Position numbers and translations under genes: made by a program. Below are positions 6,717 through 15,103 of a DNA stretch of 64,000 nucleotides, piece by piece. The notes below the pieces were generated by a model. It saw nothing but the letters and a program-made list of their open reading frames with translations. It was not told the origin of the DNA and ran no database searches. Source of the DNA: Vibrio litoralis DSM 17657 (GTDB lineage: Bacteria > Pseudomonadota > Gammaproteobacteria > Enterobacterales > Vibrionaceae); contig NZ_AUFZ01000018.1 of the NCBI RefSeq assembly GCF_000426765.1, positions 1 to 64,000 on the forward strand, written 5' to 3'. Numbering within the stretch: position 1 is the first letter of the stretch; each line of letters begins with the position of its first letter.

Positions 6717-6733
6717 ATTCATTGACGATTTAA

Positions 6734-9310
6734 TTAAGACTGATGAGCGACGATCTCATCATCTTTCACCGTTAGATGGACTTTCTGTCCAGGAATTAGC
6801 TCCCCAGCCAGAATCGAACGAGCCAACGGGTTTTCAACCATTTGTTGGATCGCACGTTTCAATGGACGAGCACCATAAACCGGGTCAAATCCGACTGCTG
6901 CAACCAAGGACAACACGTCTTCGTTCACCTCTAATTCATATTCTTTTTCCGCCATACGTTGACGTAGGCGATCAAGTTGAATCGAGGCAATTGACTTAAT
7001 TTGCTCTTGACCTAATGGATGGAAGACGACACTTTCATCCACACGGTTCAAGAACTCAGGTCTAAAGTGTTGGCTGACGATCTCCATTACTTCGGCTTTC
7101 ATCGATTCATATGTCGAGGTCATCGCTTTTTCTTGAATTCGATCAGAACCTAAGTTGGATGTCATGATCACCACGGTATTTTTAAAATCTACCGTCCGGC
7201 CTTGGCCATCAGTCAAACGTCCATCATCTAACACTTGCAGTAAAATATTAAATACATCTGGATGCGCTTTTTCTACCTCATCAAGTAAAATCACCGAGTA
7301 AGGTTTGCGGCGGACCGCTTCGGTTAGGTAGCCACCTTCTTCGTAGCCAACATAACCCGGAGGCGCCCCGACTAAACGAGACACCGAATGTTTCTCCATA
7401 AACTCCGACATATCAATACGAACCATCGCATCTTCACTATCAAACATAAAGTTCGCTAATGTTTTACATAGCTCGGTTTTACCTACCCCGGTTGGGCCTA
7501 AGAATAAGAAAGAGCCAATCGGTTTATTCGGATCCGATAACCCAGCACGACTACGACGAATCGCATTCGACACTACATCTACCGCTTCTTTCTGGCCAAT
7601 CACACGTTCATGTAACACCGTTTCCATCGAAAGTAATTTAGCTTTCTCAGCTTCGAGCATTTTCGATACTGGAATACCGGTTTGGCGTGATAGCACTTCA
7701 GCAATCTCAGCATCCGTCACGCGATTTTTAAGCAACGTCAGCTCAATATTCTCGGCTTGTGAGGCATTCTCCAATTGCTTTTCTAGCTCTGGGATCTTGC
7801 CATACTGCAACTCAGACATGCGTTGCAAATCACCAGCACGACGAGCCACATCCATATCCAATCGAGCCTGTTCCAACTCAGTTTTAATATGCTGAGTACC
7901 AGAAAGTGAAGCTTTTTCGGTTTTCCACACTTCTTCTAGCTCAGAATATTCACGCTCTTTCTCTTCCAGTTCTTGGTTAAGAATCGCAAGACGCTTGGTA
8001 CTTGCTGCGTCACTTTCGTTTAACAGTGCTTGCTGCTCGATTTTTAATTGAATAATACGACGATCTAAACGATCCATCGATTCCGGCTTAGAATCCATTT
8101 GGATACGAATGCTCGATGCCGCTTCATCAATCAAATCGATCGCCTTATCTGGCAACTGCCGATCCGATACATAACGATTAGATAAGCTTGCCGCCGCCAC
8201 AATCGCAGGATCGGTAATTTCAACATGGTGATGCAGCTCATAACGCTCTTTCAAACCACGTAAAATCGCAATGGTATCTTCAACCGTAGGTTCATCCACC
8301 AGCACTTTTTGGAAACGACGCTCTAGTGCCGGATCTTTTTCGACATATTGACGATATTCATCCAGCGTCGTCGCCCCCACACAGTGAAGCTCACCACGAG
8401 CCAAAGCAGGCTTCAGCATATTACCGGCATCCATAGAGCCTTCGCCTTTCCCCGCCCCCACCATGGTATGCAATTCATCGATGAACAAAATCACGTTGCC
8501 GTCTTCTTGTGCCAGTTCATTCAATACCGCTTTTAGGCGTTCTTCAAATTCACCGCGGTATTTCGCACCAGCGATCAATGCGCCCATATCTAACGAAAGC
8601 ACCCGACGATTACGTAACCCTTCCGGTACTTCGTTATTAACGATACGCAGTGCTAAACCTTCAACGATCGCCGTCTTACCAACACCCGGTTGACCAATCA
8701 ATACAGGGTTGTTTTTGGTACGACGTTGCAAAACCTGAATGGTGCGACGAATTTCATCATCACGCCCAATCACAGGATCAAGTTTGCCCTGCTCAGCTCG
8801 TTCGGTTAGATCAATAGTGTACTTTTCTAACGCTTGACGTTTTTCTTCCGCATTCGGATCGTCAACATTTTGTCCACCACGGATCTCATCAATCGCTTTA
8901 GTGACATTCGCTTTATTTAAACCAAACTCTTTAAACATTTTGCCTAGCGGACCGTTATCTTCCACCGCTGCCAGCAAAAATAGTTCAGAAGAGATGTAAC
9001 TGTCTTTACGTTGTTGAGCAATTTTATCGCAGACGTTTAGTAAGTTACCTAAGCTCTTAGAAGCTTGAACATCACCACCAATACCAGTGACTTTAGGTAA
9101 TTTATCCAACTCTTGAGCAACTTTAGATCGCAGTTGAGTGGCATCAATTCCTAGCATGGTAAAAATAGGACGAATAGTGCTGCCATCTTGATTAAGCAAT
9201 GCTTGCATTAAATGCACTGGCTCGATGAATTGATGATCACGGCCTAGCGCAAGAGATTGCGCATCAGAAATGGCAAGCTGGAATTTACTGGTAAATTTAT
9301 CGAAACGCAT
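6734..9310 (-). CDS. clpB: Protein-disaggregating chaperone ClpB
   Basis: The 858-residue Hsp100 disaggregase, same length as the E. coli protein (857). The N domain begins [23 protein letters not shown]-1 has Walker A GQPGVGKT and Walker B ILFIDELH; the coiled-coil middle domain is rich in Glu, Lys and Leu (about residues 400-525); AAA-2 has GPTGVGKTE and [11 protein letters not shown], and the protein ends with the D2-small domain. The ATG at 9310 is preceded by GGAGG seven bases upstream; ten upstream codons are rejected. ClpB works with DnaK in the cytoplasm to resolubilise aggregates after heat shock. It is the last gene of rluD-pgeF-clpB and also has its own sigma-32 type promoter. Confidence 0.98.
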   Translation of the reverse strand: MRFDKFTSKFQLAISDAQSLALGRDHQFIEPVHLMQALLNQDGSTIRPIFTMLGIDATQLRSKVAQELDKLPKVTGIGGDVQASKSLGNLLNVCDKIAQQRKDSYISSELFLLAAVEDNGPLGKMFKEFGLNKANVTKAIDEIRGGQNVDDPNAEEKRQALEKYTIDLTERAEQGKLDPVIGRDDEIRRTIQVLQRRTKNNPVLIGQPGVGKTAIVEGLALRIVNNEVPEGLRNRRVLSLDMGALIAGAKYRGEFEERLKAVLNELAQEDGNVILFIDELHTMVGAGKGEGSMDAGNMLKPALARGELHCVGATTLDEYRQYVEKDPALERRFQKVLVDEPTVEDTIAILRGLKERYELHHHVEITDPAIVAAASLSNRYVSDRQLPDKAIDLIDEAASSIRIQMDSKPESMDRLDRRIIQLKIEQQALLNESDAASTKRLAILNQELEEKEREYSELEEVWKTEKASLSGTQHIKTELEQARLDMDVARRAGDLQRMSELQYGKIPELEKQLENASQAENIELTLLKNRVTDAEIAEVLSRQTGIPVSKMLEAEKAKLLSMETVLHERVIGQKEAVDVVSNAIRRSRAGLSDPNKPIGSFLFLGPTGVGKTELCKTLANFMFDSEDAMVRIDMSEFMEKHSVSRLVGAPPGYVGYEEGGYLTEAVRRKPYSVILLDEVEKAHPDVFNILLQVLDDGRLTDGQGRTVDFKNTVVIMTSNLGSDRIQEKAMTSTYESMKAEVMEIVSQHFRPEFLNRVDESVVFHPLGQEQIKSIASIQLDRLRQRMAEKEYELEVNEDVLSLVAAVGFDPVYGARPLKRAIQQMVENPLARSILAGELIPGQKVHLTVKDDEIVAHQS

Positions 9311-9364
9311 AATAAGCCTCCACTCTAAGAAAGTTATCAAAGAGATACATTAGTTATGGCTTAT

Positions 9365-9393
9365 AAATGGATGCTAAGGAGGATCTTTTCAAG
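9365..9393 (-). promoter_or_regulatory. Sigma-32 heat-shock promoter of clpB
   Basis: On the minus strand a perfect CTTGAAA -35 (9387-9393) is followed after 14 bp by ATCCATTT (9365-9372), a 6/8 match to CCCCATNT. It is in the pgeF-clpB gap, where the E. coli clpB sigma-32 promoter also lies. Confidence 0.78.
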
Positions 9394-9415
9394 TAGAAAA
9401 AGTGAATTACTTTAT

Positions 9416-10153
9416 TTACTCAATCCAAATAAAGGTCGCTTGTCTGCCTGTCACGCCATCTCGGCGGTAAGAATAGAAGTTTTCTGGCTCAGAGAAAGTG
9501 CAACGTTGGCTAGCAAACACTTGCTCAATTCCAGCTTGGTTTAATCGCTGAGTTGCTAAAATCGACATATCAGCCAACCACTTGTTGGAATGAGATGGAT
9601 GCTGAATGAAAGCATCTTGGGCATGGCTATCGTGCTGGGTGAAGGTTTGATAAACATCTTCTCCCACTTCAAATGCACTTGGTCCAATTGCAGGACCTAA
9701 CCAAGCCATCACCTGACTCGGCTTAGTAAATTGCTGCACGGCATTTTCTAAAATACCATCAGCAAGTCCACGCCAACCTGCATGAACCGCTGCAACTTGA
9801 GTACCATCAGTATTGGTTAACAGTACTGGTAAGCAATCAGCCGTCATCACAGCACAAACAATTTTATTGTGACTCGTGATTGAACCATCGGCATCTAACA
9901 CTTGTTGTGTTGGTTTGAATAGTTCAACCACTTTGGTCGAGTGGGTTTGATTTAACCAAACCGGTGACGTCGGCATATTATGCAACTGCACGATTTCATC
10001 ACGATTGGCTTGAACAATATTGCTGTCATCATTGACGTGCATACCAAGATTTAACCCTTGATAAACACCGGTTGATGCTCCTCCCAAACGAGTAGAGCCA
10101 AACGCTTTGACGTTTTTAGGCGCAGGCCAATTGGGTAGAACAATATTATTCAT
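9416..10153 (-). CDS. pgeF: Purine nucleoside phosphorylase/laccase-domain protein PgeF (YfiH)
   Basis: A 245-residue multicopper-polyphenol-oxidase-fold protein. Family motifs are QTHSTKVVEL, CAVMTADCLPVLL and AAVHAGWRGLADGI, containing the Cys and His residues of the zinc site. Homologues act on purine nucleosides (adenosine, inosine phosphorolysis) and, in E. coli, edit misincorporated L-Ser in peptidoglycan precursors. It is six bases downstream of rluD and upstream of clpB, the conserved operon order of enterics and vibrios. Confidence 0.93.
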   Translation of the reverse strand: MNNIVLPNWPAPKNVKAFGSTRLGGASTGVYQGLNLGMHVNDDSNIVQANRDEIVQLHNMPTSPVWLNQTHSTKVVELFKPTQQVLDADGSITSHNKIVCAVMTADCLPVLLTNTDGTQVAAVHAGWRGLADGILENAVQQFTKPSQVMAWLGPAIGPSAFEVGEDVYQTFTQHDSHAQDAFIQHPSHSNKWLADMSILATQRLNQAGIEQVFASQRCTFSEPENFYSYRRDGVTGRQATFIWIE

Positions 10154-10159
10154 CTCACC

Positions 10160-11131
10160 TTATTCCTCTTCGAAGTTTTCTTTCGCATCTTTGCGCAATG
10201 CTTCCGTCATCACCACCATGTCATGTGGAATCGGCGCATGGAACTTCATTTCTTCGCCCGTTGCAGGGTGAACAAACTTCAACATTACCGCGTGTAGCGC
10301 TTGGCGATCAAAACTTCGAATCATATTCGTTAGTTCAGGTGAAGCCCCTTTAGGAATACGCGCACGGCCGCCATAAGCAATATCACCTAATAATGGATGT
10401 TGAATATATGACATGTGAACACGGATTTGGTGAGTACGGCCCGTTTCAAGACGTAAACGAATACGAGTATGAACACGGAAATGCTCCGCCACACGGTAGT
10501 GAGTGACCGCTGGTTTACCTAATTCGTTTACCGCCATTAAGGTACGTTTGTTTGGGTGACGACCAATTGGCTTTTCAACCATGCCACCGGCAGTCATATT
10601 ACCAAGGATGATTGCTTCATATTCACGAGTGATTCTACGTTTTTGCAAGGCACGAACTAAGCGAGTTTGTGTTTGAACCGTTTTCGCCACTACCATCAAA
10701 CCGGTAGTGTCTTTATCTAAACGGTGCACAATACCTGCTCGAGGTACTTCAGCAATCGCAGGGTAGTGGTGCAACAATGCATTCAATACCGTGCCATCCG
10801 GCGTACCTGCGCCCGGGTGAACAACAAAATCTCTAGGCTTATTAATTACTAATAAATGATCGTCTTCATAAACGATATCAAGAGGAATATCTTGAGCTTC
10901 CCAACGTTCTTCATCTTCAAGTTCGGCTAACAAAGTAATCGCTTCCCCGCCCATAACGCGGATACGAGGTTTAGTGATGACTTCACCGTCCACTTGAACC
11001 TTGCCTTCAAGCAACCATTCTTTTAAGCGTGAACGTGAGAATTCTGAAAATAATTCGGCAATCGCTTGATCTAAGCGTTGACCTAATTGAGAATCTTTAA
11101 CTGTATCGGTGCGTGTTATCTGCTGAGCCAT
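10160..11131 (-). CDS. rluD: 23S rRNA pseudouridine(1911/1915/1917) synthase RluD
   Basis: A 323-residue enzyme with an N-terminal S4 RNA-binding domain (residues about 18-75, GQRLDQAIAELFSEFSRSRL) and the RluA-family catalytic domain with motif GIVHRLDKDTTGLMVVAKT, whose Asp is the nucleophile. RTHQIRVHMSYIQHPLLGD is a second family signature. It modifies helix 69 of 23S rRNA during late 50S assembly. It is divergent from bamD, with a 160-bp gap that holds both promoters, as in E. coli. Confidence 0.96.
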   Translation of the reverse strand: MAQQITRTDTVKDSQLGQRLDQAIAELFSEFSRSRLKEWLLEGKVQVDGEVITKPRIRVMGGEAITLLAELEDEERWEAQDIPLDIVYEDDHLLVINKPRDFVVHPGAGTPDGTVLNALLHHYPAIAEVPRAGIVHRLDKDTTGLMVVAKTVQTQTRLVRALQKRRITREYEAIILGNMTAGGMVEKPIGRHPNKRTLMAVNELGKPAVTHYRVAEHFRVHTRIRLRLETGRTHQIRVHMSYIQHPLLGDIAYGGRARIPKGASPELTNMIRSFDRQALHAVMLKFVHPATGEEMKFHAPIPHDMVVMTEALRKDAKENFEEE

Positions 11132-11291
11132 ATCGAACTTTTTAAAAAACCATGAGACTAATACCCATTAATATGGATAAAATAGGGCTATTCACCGTTA
11201 TTGGTAAAATAGTGTTATTCACTATTGTATCTGTTAAGTTGTAAGAAGTAACGGACGCGATAAATTTAATTCAAGGAATTTTCTCCTCACG

Positions 11292-12020
11292 ATGAAACGC
11301 CAATACCTTTTGGGACTTATTTCCCTACTCTTTCTTGCTGGCTGTGCTGACAACAAAGACGCAGTACCAGACATTCCGCCATCGGATCTTTACACTCAAG
11401 CTCAACAAGAACTTCAAGCTGGTAGCTGGGCTGGAGCAATTAAAAAGTTCGAAGCATTAGATTCTCGCTACCCATTTGGTCCATATTCAGACCAAGTACA
11501 GTTAGATTTGATTTTTGCCTACTACAAAAATGGTGACTACCCACTAACTTTAGCCACAATTGAGCGATTTACCCGTTTAAATCCGACTCATGAACGTTCT
11601 GACTGGGTGTTATACATGCGCGGCTTAACTCATATGGCGCAAGATTCAAACTTTATGCACTCGCTATTTAACATGGATCGTCACGATAGAGATCCTGAGC
11701 CAGTAAAAGCGGCCTTTATTGATTTCAAACGTTTACTAGAGCGCTACCCTGATAGCCTATATGCGGCAGATTCACGTGCTCGTTTGAATTCATTAAAAAA
11801 CCGTTTAGCCGAATATGATCTCTCTTCTGCCGATTTTTATTTACGTCGCGAAGCTTGGGTGGCTGCGATCAACCGCTGCCAAGAGATCCAAAAGACCTAC
11901 CCGGATACTATTGCAGCGCGAGATTCATTAAAGATACAGCTAGAAGCCTATAAAGAGCTTGGGTTAGATGATGCGGTTAAACGTACTGAACAACTTATCG
12001 AGCTTAACAAAAAGAAGTAG
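11292..12020 (+). CDS. bamD: Outer membrane assembly lipoprotein BamD
   Basis: A 242-residue lipoprotein of the beta-barrel assembly machine. The signal peptide ends in the lipobox LAGC (Cys19), followed by Ala-Asp; the +2 residue is Ala, so the outer membrane is predicted. The rest is the TPR-like fold with repeats such as YTQAQQELQAGSWAGAIKKF and the conserved LDSRYPFGPYSDQ. It acts in the periplasm bound to BamA and BamCE. It is monocistronic here, followed by a clear terminator. Confidence 0.96.
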   Translation: MKRQYLLGLISLLFLAGCADNKDAVPDIPPSDLYTQAQQELQAGSWAGAIKKFEALDSRYPFGPYSDQVQLDLIFAYYKNGDYPLTLATIERFTRLNPTHERSDWVLYMRGLTHMAQDSNFMHSLFNMDRHDRDPEPVKAAFIDFKRLLERYPDSLYAADSRARLNSLKNRLAEYDLSSADFYLRREAWVAAINRCQEIQKTYPDTIAARDSLKIQLEAYKELGLDDAVKRTEQLIELNKKK

Positions 12021-12057
12021 TCGAATACTGAAAGCGTAATCGAATAGAGAAACAACG

Positions 12058-12083
12058 AAAAAGCAGCTTCGGTTGCTTTTTTT
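12058..12083 (+). terminator. bamD terminator
   Basis: AAAAAGCA-GCTTCGGT-TGCTTTTTT forms a stem with a T run 40 bp after the bamD stop. Confidence 0.82.
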
Positions 12084-12399
12084 GTTTTAAAAAATGGATA
12101 AATGAGAGTTTGAGTAGGTGTAGTACAGTAAAGATGTGTAGATAAAATAAGCGCCCTAATTTCAGGCTCAAACAGCGTCCCTAAAAACGTTAATCTCTAG
12201 TAGCCATTCCATTTAATCTACTTAAATTCAGATAAATAACAAGCCTTTTCAACCTCTAATATCACCAGCTTTTGTCTAGGATCACATTTACTTCATCAAG
12301 CCATAAATCCATTATAAAACTTGATATTGATCACGTTTATTTCAGCGCAAAACAGTAATCTGAAGTTAACGAATCAAGGACAAAGAGGATAAATAGCCT
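12084..12399 (+). other. Non-coding leader region of raiA
   Basis: About 315 bases without a convincing gene. It is AT-rich and presumably carries the raiA promoter. GGATCACATTT (about 12279) and TTGATCACG (about 12329) resemble half sites for CRP, but no full dyad is evident. I see no repeat or RNA motif here. Confidence 0.45.
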
Positions 12400-12738
12400 A
12401 TGAAACTAAACATTACTGGTAAGAATATTGAAGTGACCTCTTCCATCCGTGACCATATTGAGGCTAAGTTTAAAAAATTAGAAAAATGGCAAATTGATCT
12501 GATTAGTTGCCAAGCTACCATCAGTACAGAGCCAGGTAAACAACAGAAAATTGAAGCCACAATTAGTGTGCCAAAAGGACAACTGGTTGCTTCCGCATCC
12601 AATGAAGATTTATACAAAGCGATTAATGAGGTAGAGCAAAAACTCGAACGGCAACTTAATAAGCTCAGCCATAAACCTGAAGCAAAACGTGCTCAGACAG
12701 AAAAACCAGAATTAGAAGAAGAGATCGAAGAAATTTAA
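12400..12738 (+). CDS. raiA: Ribosome-associated inhibitor A (HPF/YfiA family)
   Basis: A 112-residue short HPF-type protein. It starts MKLNITGKNIEVTSSIRDHI and contains FKKLEKWQIDL, AFIS-like beta strands and the C-terminal helix LYKAINEVEQKLERQLNK, followed by an acidic tail (EKPELEEEIEEI) that fits RaiA/YfiA rather than the shorter Hpf. It binds the 30S decoding region in stationary phase or cold and blocks translation. It lies upstream of pheA as in E. coli. AGAGGATAAATAGCCT precedes the ATG. Confidence 0.93.
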   Translation: MKLNITGKNIEVTSSIRDHIEAKFKKLEKWQIDLISCQATISTEPGKQQKIEATISVPKGQLVASASNEDLYKAINEVEQKLERQLNKLSHKPEAKRAQTEKPELEEEIEEI

Positions 12739-12759
12739 GATTCAATAGACACGAATGGT

Positions 12760-12787
12760 ATGGCGCTCAATTGAGCGCCATTTTTTT
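12760..12787 (+). terminator. raiA terminator
   Basis: A perfect stem ATGGCGCTCAA/TTGAGCGCCAT followed by seven T residues, 22 bp after the raiA stop. Confidence 0.93.
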
Positions 12788-12845
12788 GCTTGACGCTTTC
12801 CCTGCGCTTGCTTATGGTACTGTCTCATCCAAGGAAATTAATACT

Positions 12846-12893
12846 ATGCATTCATTTACTCTGTTCTTTTTTGGCTTCTTTTTTCCATCCTAA
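12846..12893 (+). CDS. pheL: pheA operon leader peptide PheL
   Basis: A 15-codon ORF, MHSFTLFFFGFFFPS, with seven Phe codons, ending in TAA. It lies about 50 bases before a terminator hairpin and 87 bases before pheA. This is the classic ribosome-stalling leader of phenylalanine attenuation: scarcity of Phe-tRNA stalls the ribosome on the Phe codons and favours the antiterminator. The composition and position make the call secure although the ORF is very short. Confidence 0.95.
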   Translation: MHSFTLFFFGFFFPS

Positions 12894-12895
12894 TC

Positions 12896-12967
12896 GGTGG
12901 GGCTAGATGTCGTTTTAAAAATAAGCCAAAAACGGACAGAAAGCCTCCCACTCTGGGGGGCTTTTTT
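12896..12967 (+). promoter_or_regulatory. pheA attenuator
   Basis: The terminator AGCCTCCC-ACTCT-GGGGGGCT (12942-12962) is followed by six T residues. Upstream, GGTGGGGCT (12896-12904) can pair with AGCCTCCC as a competing structure. TGTCGTTTT (12908-12916) can pair with AAAACGGACA (12929-12938). The mutually exclusive hairpins after a Phe-rich leader define transcription attenuation of pheA. Confidence 0.9.
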
Positions 12968-12980
12968 ATAGGAAATACAC

Positions 12981-14201
12981 ATGACCAAGCAGCACAGCTC
13001 TTCTTCACCAAGTACCAACGACTCTCAACCTAGCCTATCTTTAGAGGCGATTCGACTTCGCTTAAATGAACTCGATGACCAACTGCTAAAAATCTTATCT
13101 GAGCGCCGGTCATTAAGTCTTGATGTCGCCAAAAGCAAAGTCGAAACGGCCAAGCCTGTTCGTGACGCGCAACGTGAGCAAGAACTGCTGGTCAAACTGA
13201 TTAATAATGGCAAAGATAAATATCAACTCGATGCACCTTATATCACTAAGATTTTTCACACCATTATTGAAGATTCCGTACTACTGCAGCAAGCCTACCT
13301 ACAGAACCTAGCCAATCCACAAGAAATCCGTAAGCCGTTAGCTCGGGTGGCTTTCTTAGGTTCTAAAGGCTCTTATTCACACCTTGCTAGTCTTGAATAT
13401 TTCAGCCGCAAAAACACCGAACTGATTGAGATTAACTGTAAGCACTTTCAAGAAGTCACCTCAACCGTTGAATCAGGCCATGCAGATTTCGGCGTACTAC
13501 CTATTGAAAACACAAGTTCAGGTTCCATCAATGAAGTGTATGACCTACTACAACATACGACGCTATACATTGTGGGTGAGATGACATTGCCAATTGAGCA
13601 TTGCTTATTAGCCCCGCAAGAGATGCGCCTAGAAGACATCAAAACGCTTTACTCTCACCCTCAACCTCACCAACAATGCAGTGAGTTTTTAAGTCGCTTA
13701 GACGATGTTTCATTAGAATCATGTGTCAGTACCGCGGATGCGATGCAAAAAGTGAAAGAACTTAAGCGCCCAGATGTCGCGGCAATTGGTAACTCAACCA
13801 CCGGCAAACTTTACGGCTTACAAGTCGTGAAAGAAAACATTGCTAATCAAACCGAAAACCACACACGCTTTATTATCGTGGCACGTAAGCCTATCGAAGT
13901 ATCGACTCAAATCCCGGCCAAAACCACGCTGATCATGTCGACTTCCCAAGAAGCGGGCTCGCTAGTACAAACCTTGTTAGTGCTGCAACGTTACGGTATC
14001 AATATGACAAAACTAGAGTCACGTCCAATCATGGGCAACCCTTGGGAAGAAATGTTCTATGTCGATTTAGAAGCGCATTTAGATTCAGTCGAAATGCAGC
14101 AATCGATCAGCGAATTAACCAAAATCACTCGCCACCTAAAAGTGCTGGGGTGCTACCCAATCGAAAACATCAAACCGACTCAAGTCAAACTGGAAGGCTA
14201 A
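12981..14201 (+). CDS. pheA: Bifunctional chorismate mutase/prephenate dehydratase
   Basis: A 406-residue phenylalanine-biosynthesis enzyme. The N-terminal AroQ-type chorismate mutase helix includes RLRLNELDDQLLKILSERR (about residues 26-44). The prephenate dehydratase domain begins RVAFLGSKGSYSHLASLEYF (about 113-132) and includes the catalytic NHTRFIIVARK region. The C-terminal ACT domain has TKLESRPIMGNPWEEMFYVD, whose ESRP motif binds Phe for feedback inhibition. It converts chorismate to phenylpyruvate. Expression is set by the PheL attenuator. The stop codon is directly followed by the yjjX ATG, so the two are cotranscribed. Confidence 0.97.
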   Translation: MTKQHSSSSPSTNDSQPSLSLEAIRLRLNELDDQLLKILSERRSLSLDVAKSKVETAKPVRDAQREQELLVKLINNGKDKYQLDAPYITKIFHTIIEDSVLLQQAYLQNLANPQEIRKPLARVAFLGSKGSYSHLASLEYFSRKNTELIEINCKHFQEVTSTVESGHADFGVLPIENTSSGSINEVYDLLQHTTLYIVGEMTLPIEHCLLAPQEMRLEDIKTLYSHPQPHQQCSEFLSRLDDVSLESCVSTADAMQKVKELKRPDVAAIGNSTTGKLYGLQVVKENIANQTENHTRFIIVARKPIEVSTQIPAKTTLIMSTSQEAGSLVQTLLVLQRYGINMTKLESRPIMGNPWEEMFYVDLEAHLDSVEMQQSISELTKITRHLKVLGCYPIENIKPTQVKLEG

Positions 14202-14747
14202 ATGAAAAGCTGTAAAAAAGTGGTGGTCGCCTCATTAAACCCAGCCAAAATAAAAGCGGTAGAAAGCGCCTTTACTGCCAGTTTTCCTGAGACTGAATTT
14301 CTATTTGAAGGGGTGTCGGTCGCCAGTGAAGTACCGGATCAACCAATGAATGATCAGGAAACTAAACAAGGGGCGCTGAACCGAGTACACAATGCTCAAA
14401 CGGCAATCTCGGATGGCGATTTTTATGTTGGATTAGAAGCGGGAATTGCAGAACCGTTTACTTACGCTTGGATGATTATCGAAAGTAGCCCTAGCGTAGG
14501 GAAGATACAACGCGGTGAATCACGTTCAGCTTGCTTAATGCTGCCCCCAGTAGTGCTTGAGAAGGTCAAACAAGGCAAAGAGCTAGGCCATGTCATGGAT
14601 GAAGTCTTTGCGACTGACAACATTAAACAAAAAGGTGGTGCGATAGGCTTGCTAACACACCACCAATTGACCAGAAGTTCGGTTTACCATCAAGCGCTAG
14701 TTCTGGCATTGATTCCATTTTTAAATGCCGAACACTTCCCGCTTTAA
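14202..14747 (+). CDS. yjjX: Inosine/xanthosine triphosphatase YjjX
   Basis: A 181-residue house-cleaning NTPase of the YjjX/NTPase_I family. It opens with [18 protein letters not shown], and contains [25 protein letters not shown] and YVGLEAGI. It hydrolyses ITP/XTP and probably oxidised GTP to keep deaminated purines out of nucleic acids. Its ATG follows the pheA stop with no gap, so it is read as part of the pheA transcript. It is convergent with trpR, and in enterics it is a neighbour of trpR and slt too. Confidence 0.9.
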   Translation: MKSCKKVVVASLNPAKIKAVESAFTASFPETEFLFEGVSVASEVPDQPMNDQETKQGALNRVHNAQTAISDGDFYVGLEAGIAEPFTYAWMIIESSPSVGKIQRGESRSACLMLPPVVLEKVKQGKELGHVMDEVFATDNIKQKGGAIGLLTHHQLTRSSVYHQALVLALIPFLNAEHFPL

Positions 14748-14760
14748 ACTATCTCGATAA

Positions 14761-15099
14761 TTAAGCCTTATCCGCAGCAGCTTGCAACATCGCTTGCAGT
14801 TGCTGCTTTTGCTCTGGTTGCAGCTTTTTCAGCTCAGAAGAACCACGAGTAATCGTCGCGACACCAACCCCTAGCATTTGACTAATTTGACGCTGAGAGC
14901 ACTCACCTTTCATCAGCTCATGTAAGATATTCATACGAGCTAATAAGGCTTCTCTCTCATCATAGGTTAATAGCATCGACAGTAAAAAATCCAACTGTTC
15001 TTGCTGACAAGAATGCCCTAGTAGCGCCAATACATCTTGCCAATTAACAAATTCAGGTGCCGGTTCATCATTATGGATTTGCTGCTTTGATTTATCCAT
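14761..15099 (-). CDS. trpR: Trp operon repressor TrpR
   Basis: A 112-residue helix-turn-helix repressor that binds trp operators when loaded with L-tryptophan. The conserved core is LLSMLLTYDEREALLARMNI followed by the HTH CSQRQISQMLGVGVATITRGS. It starts 4 bp after the slt stop, so slt-trpR is an operon, as in E. coli. Targets in the family include trp, aroH, mtr and trpR itself; no trp operator was recognised nearby. Confidence 0.95.
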   Translation of the reverse strand: MDKSKQQIHNDEPAPEFVNWQDVLALLGHSCQQEQLDFLLSMLLTYDEREALLARMNILHELMKGECSQRQISQMLGVGVATITRGSSELKKLQPEQKQQLQAMLQAAADKA

Positions 15100-15103
15100 C
15101 AGA

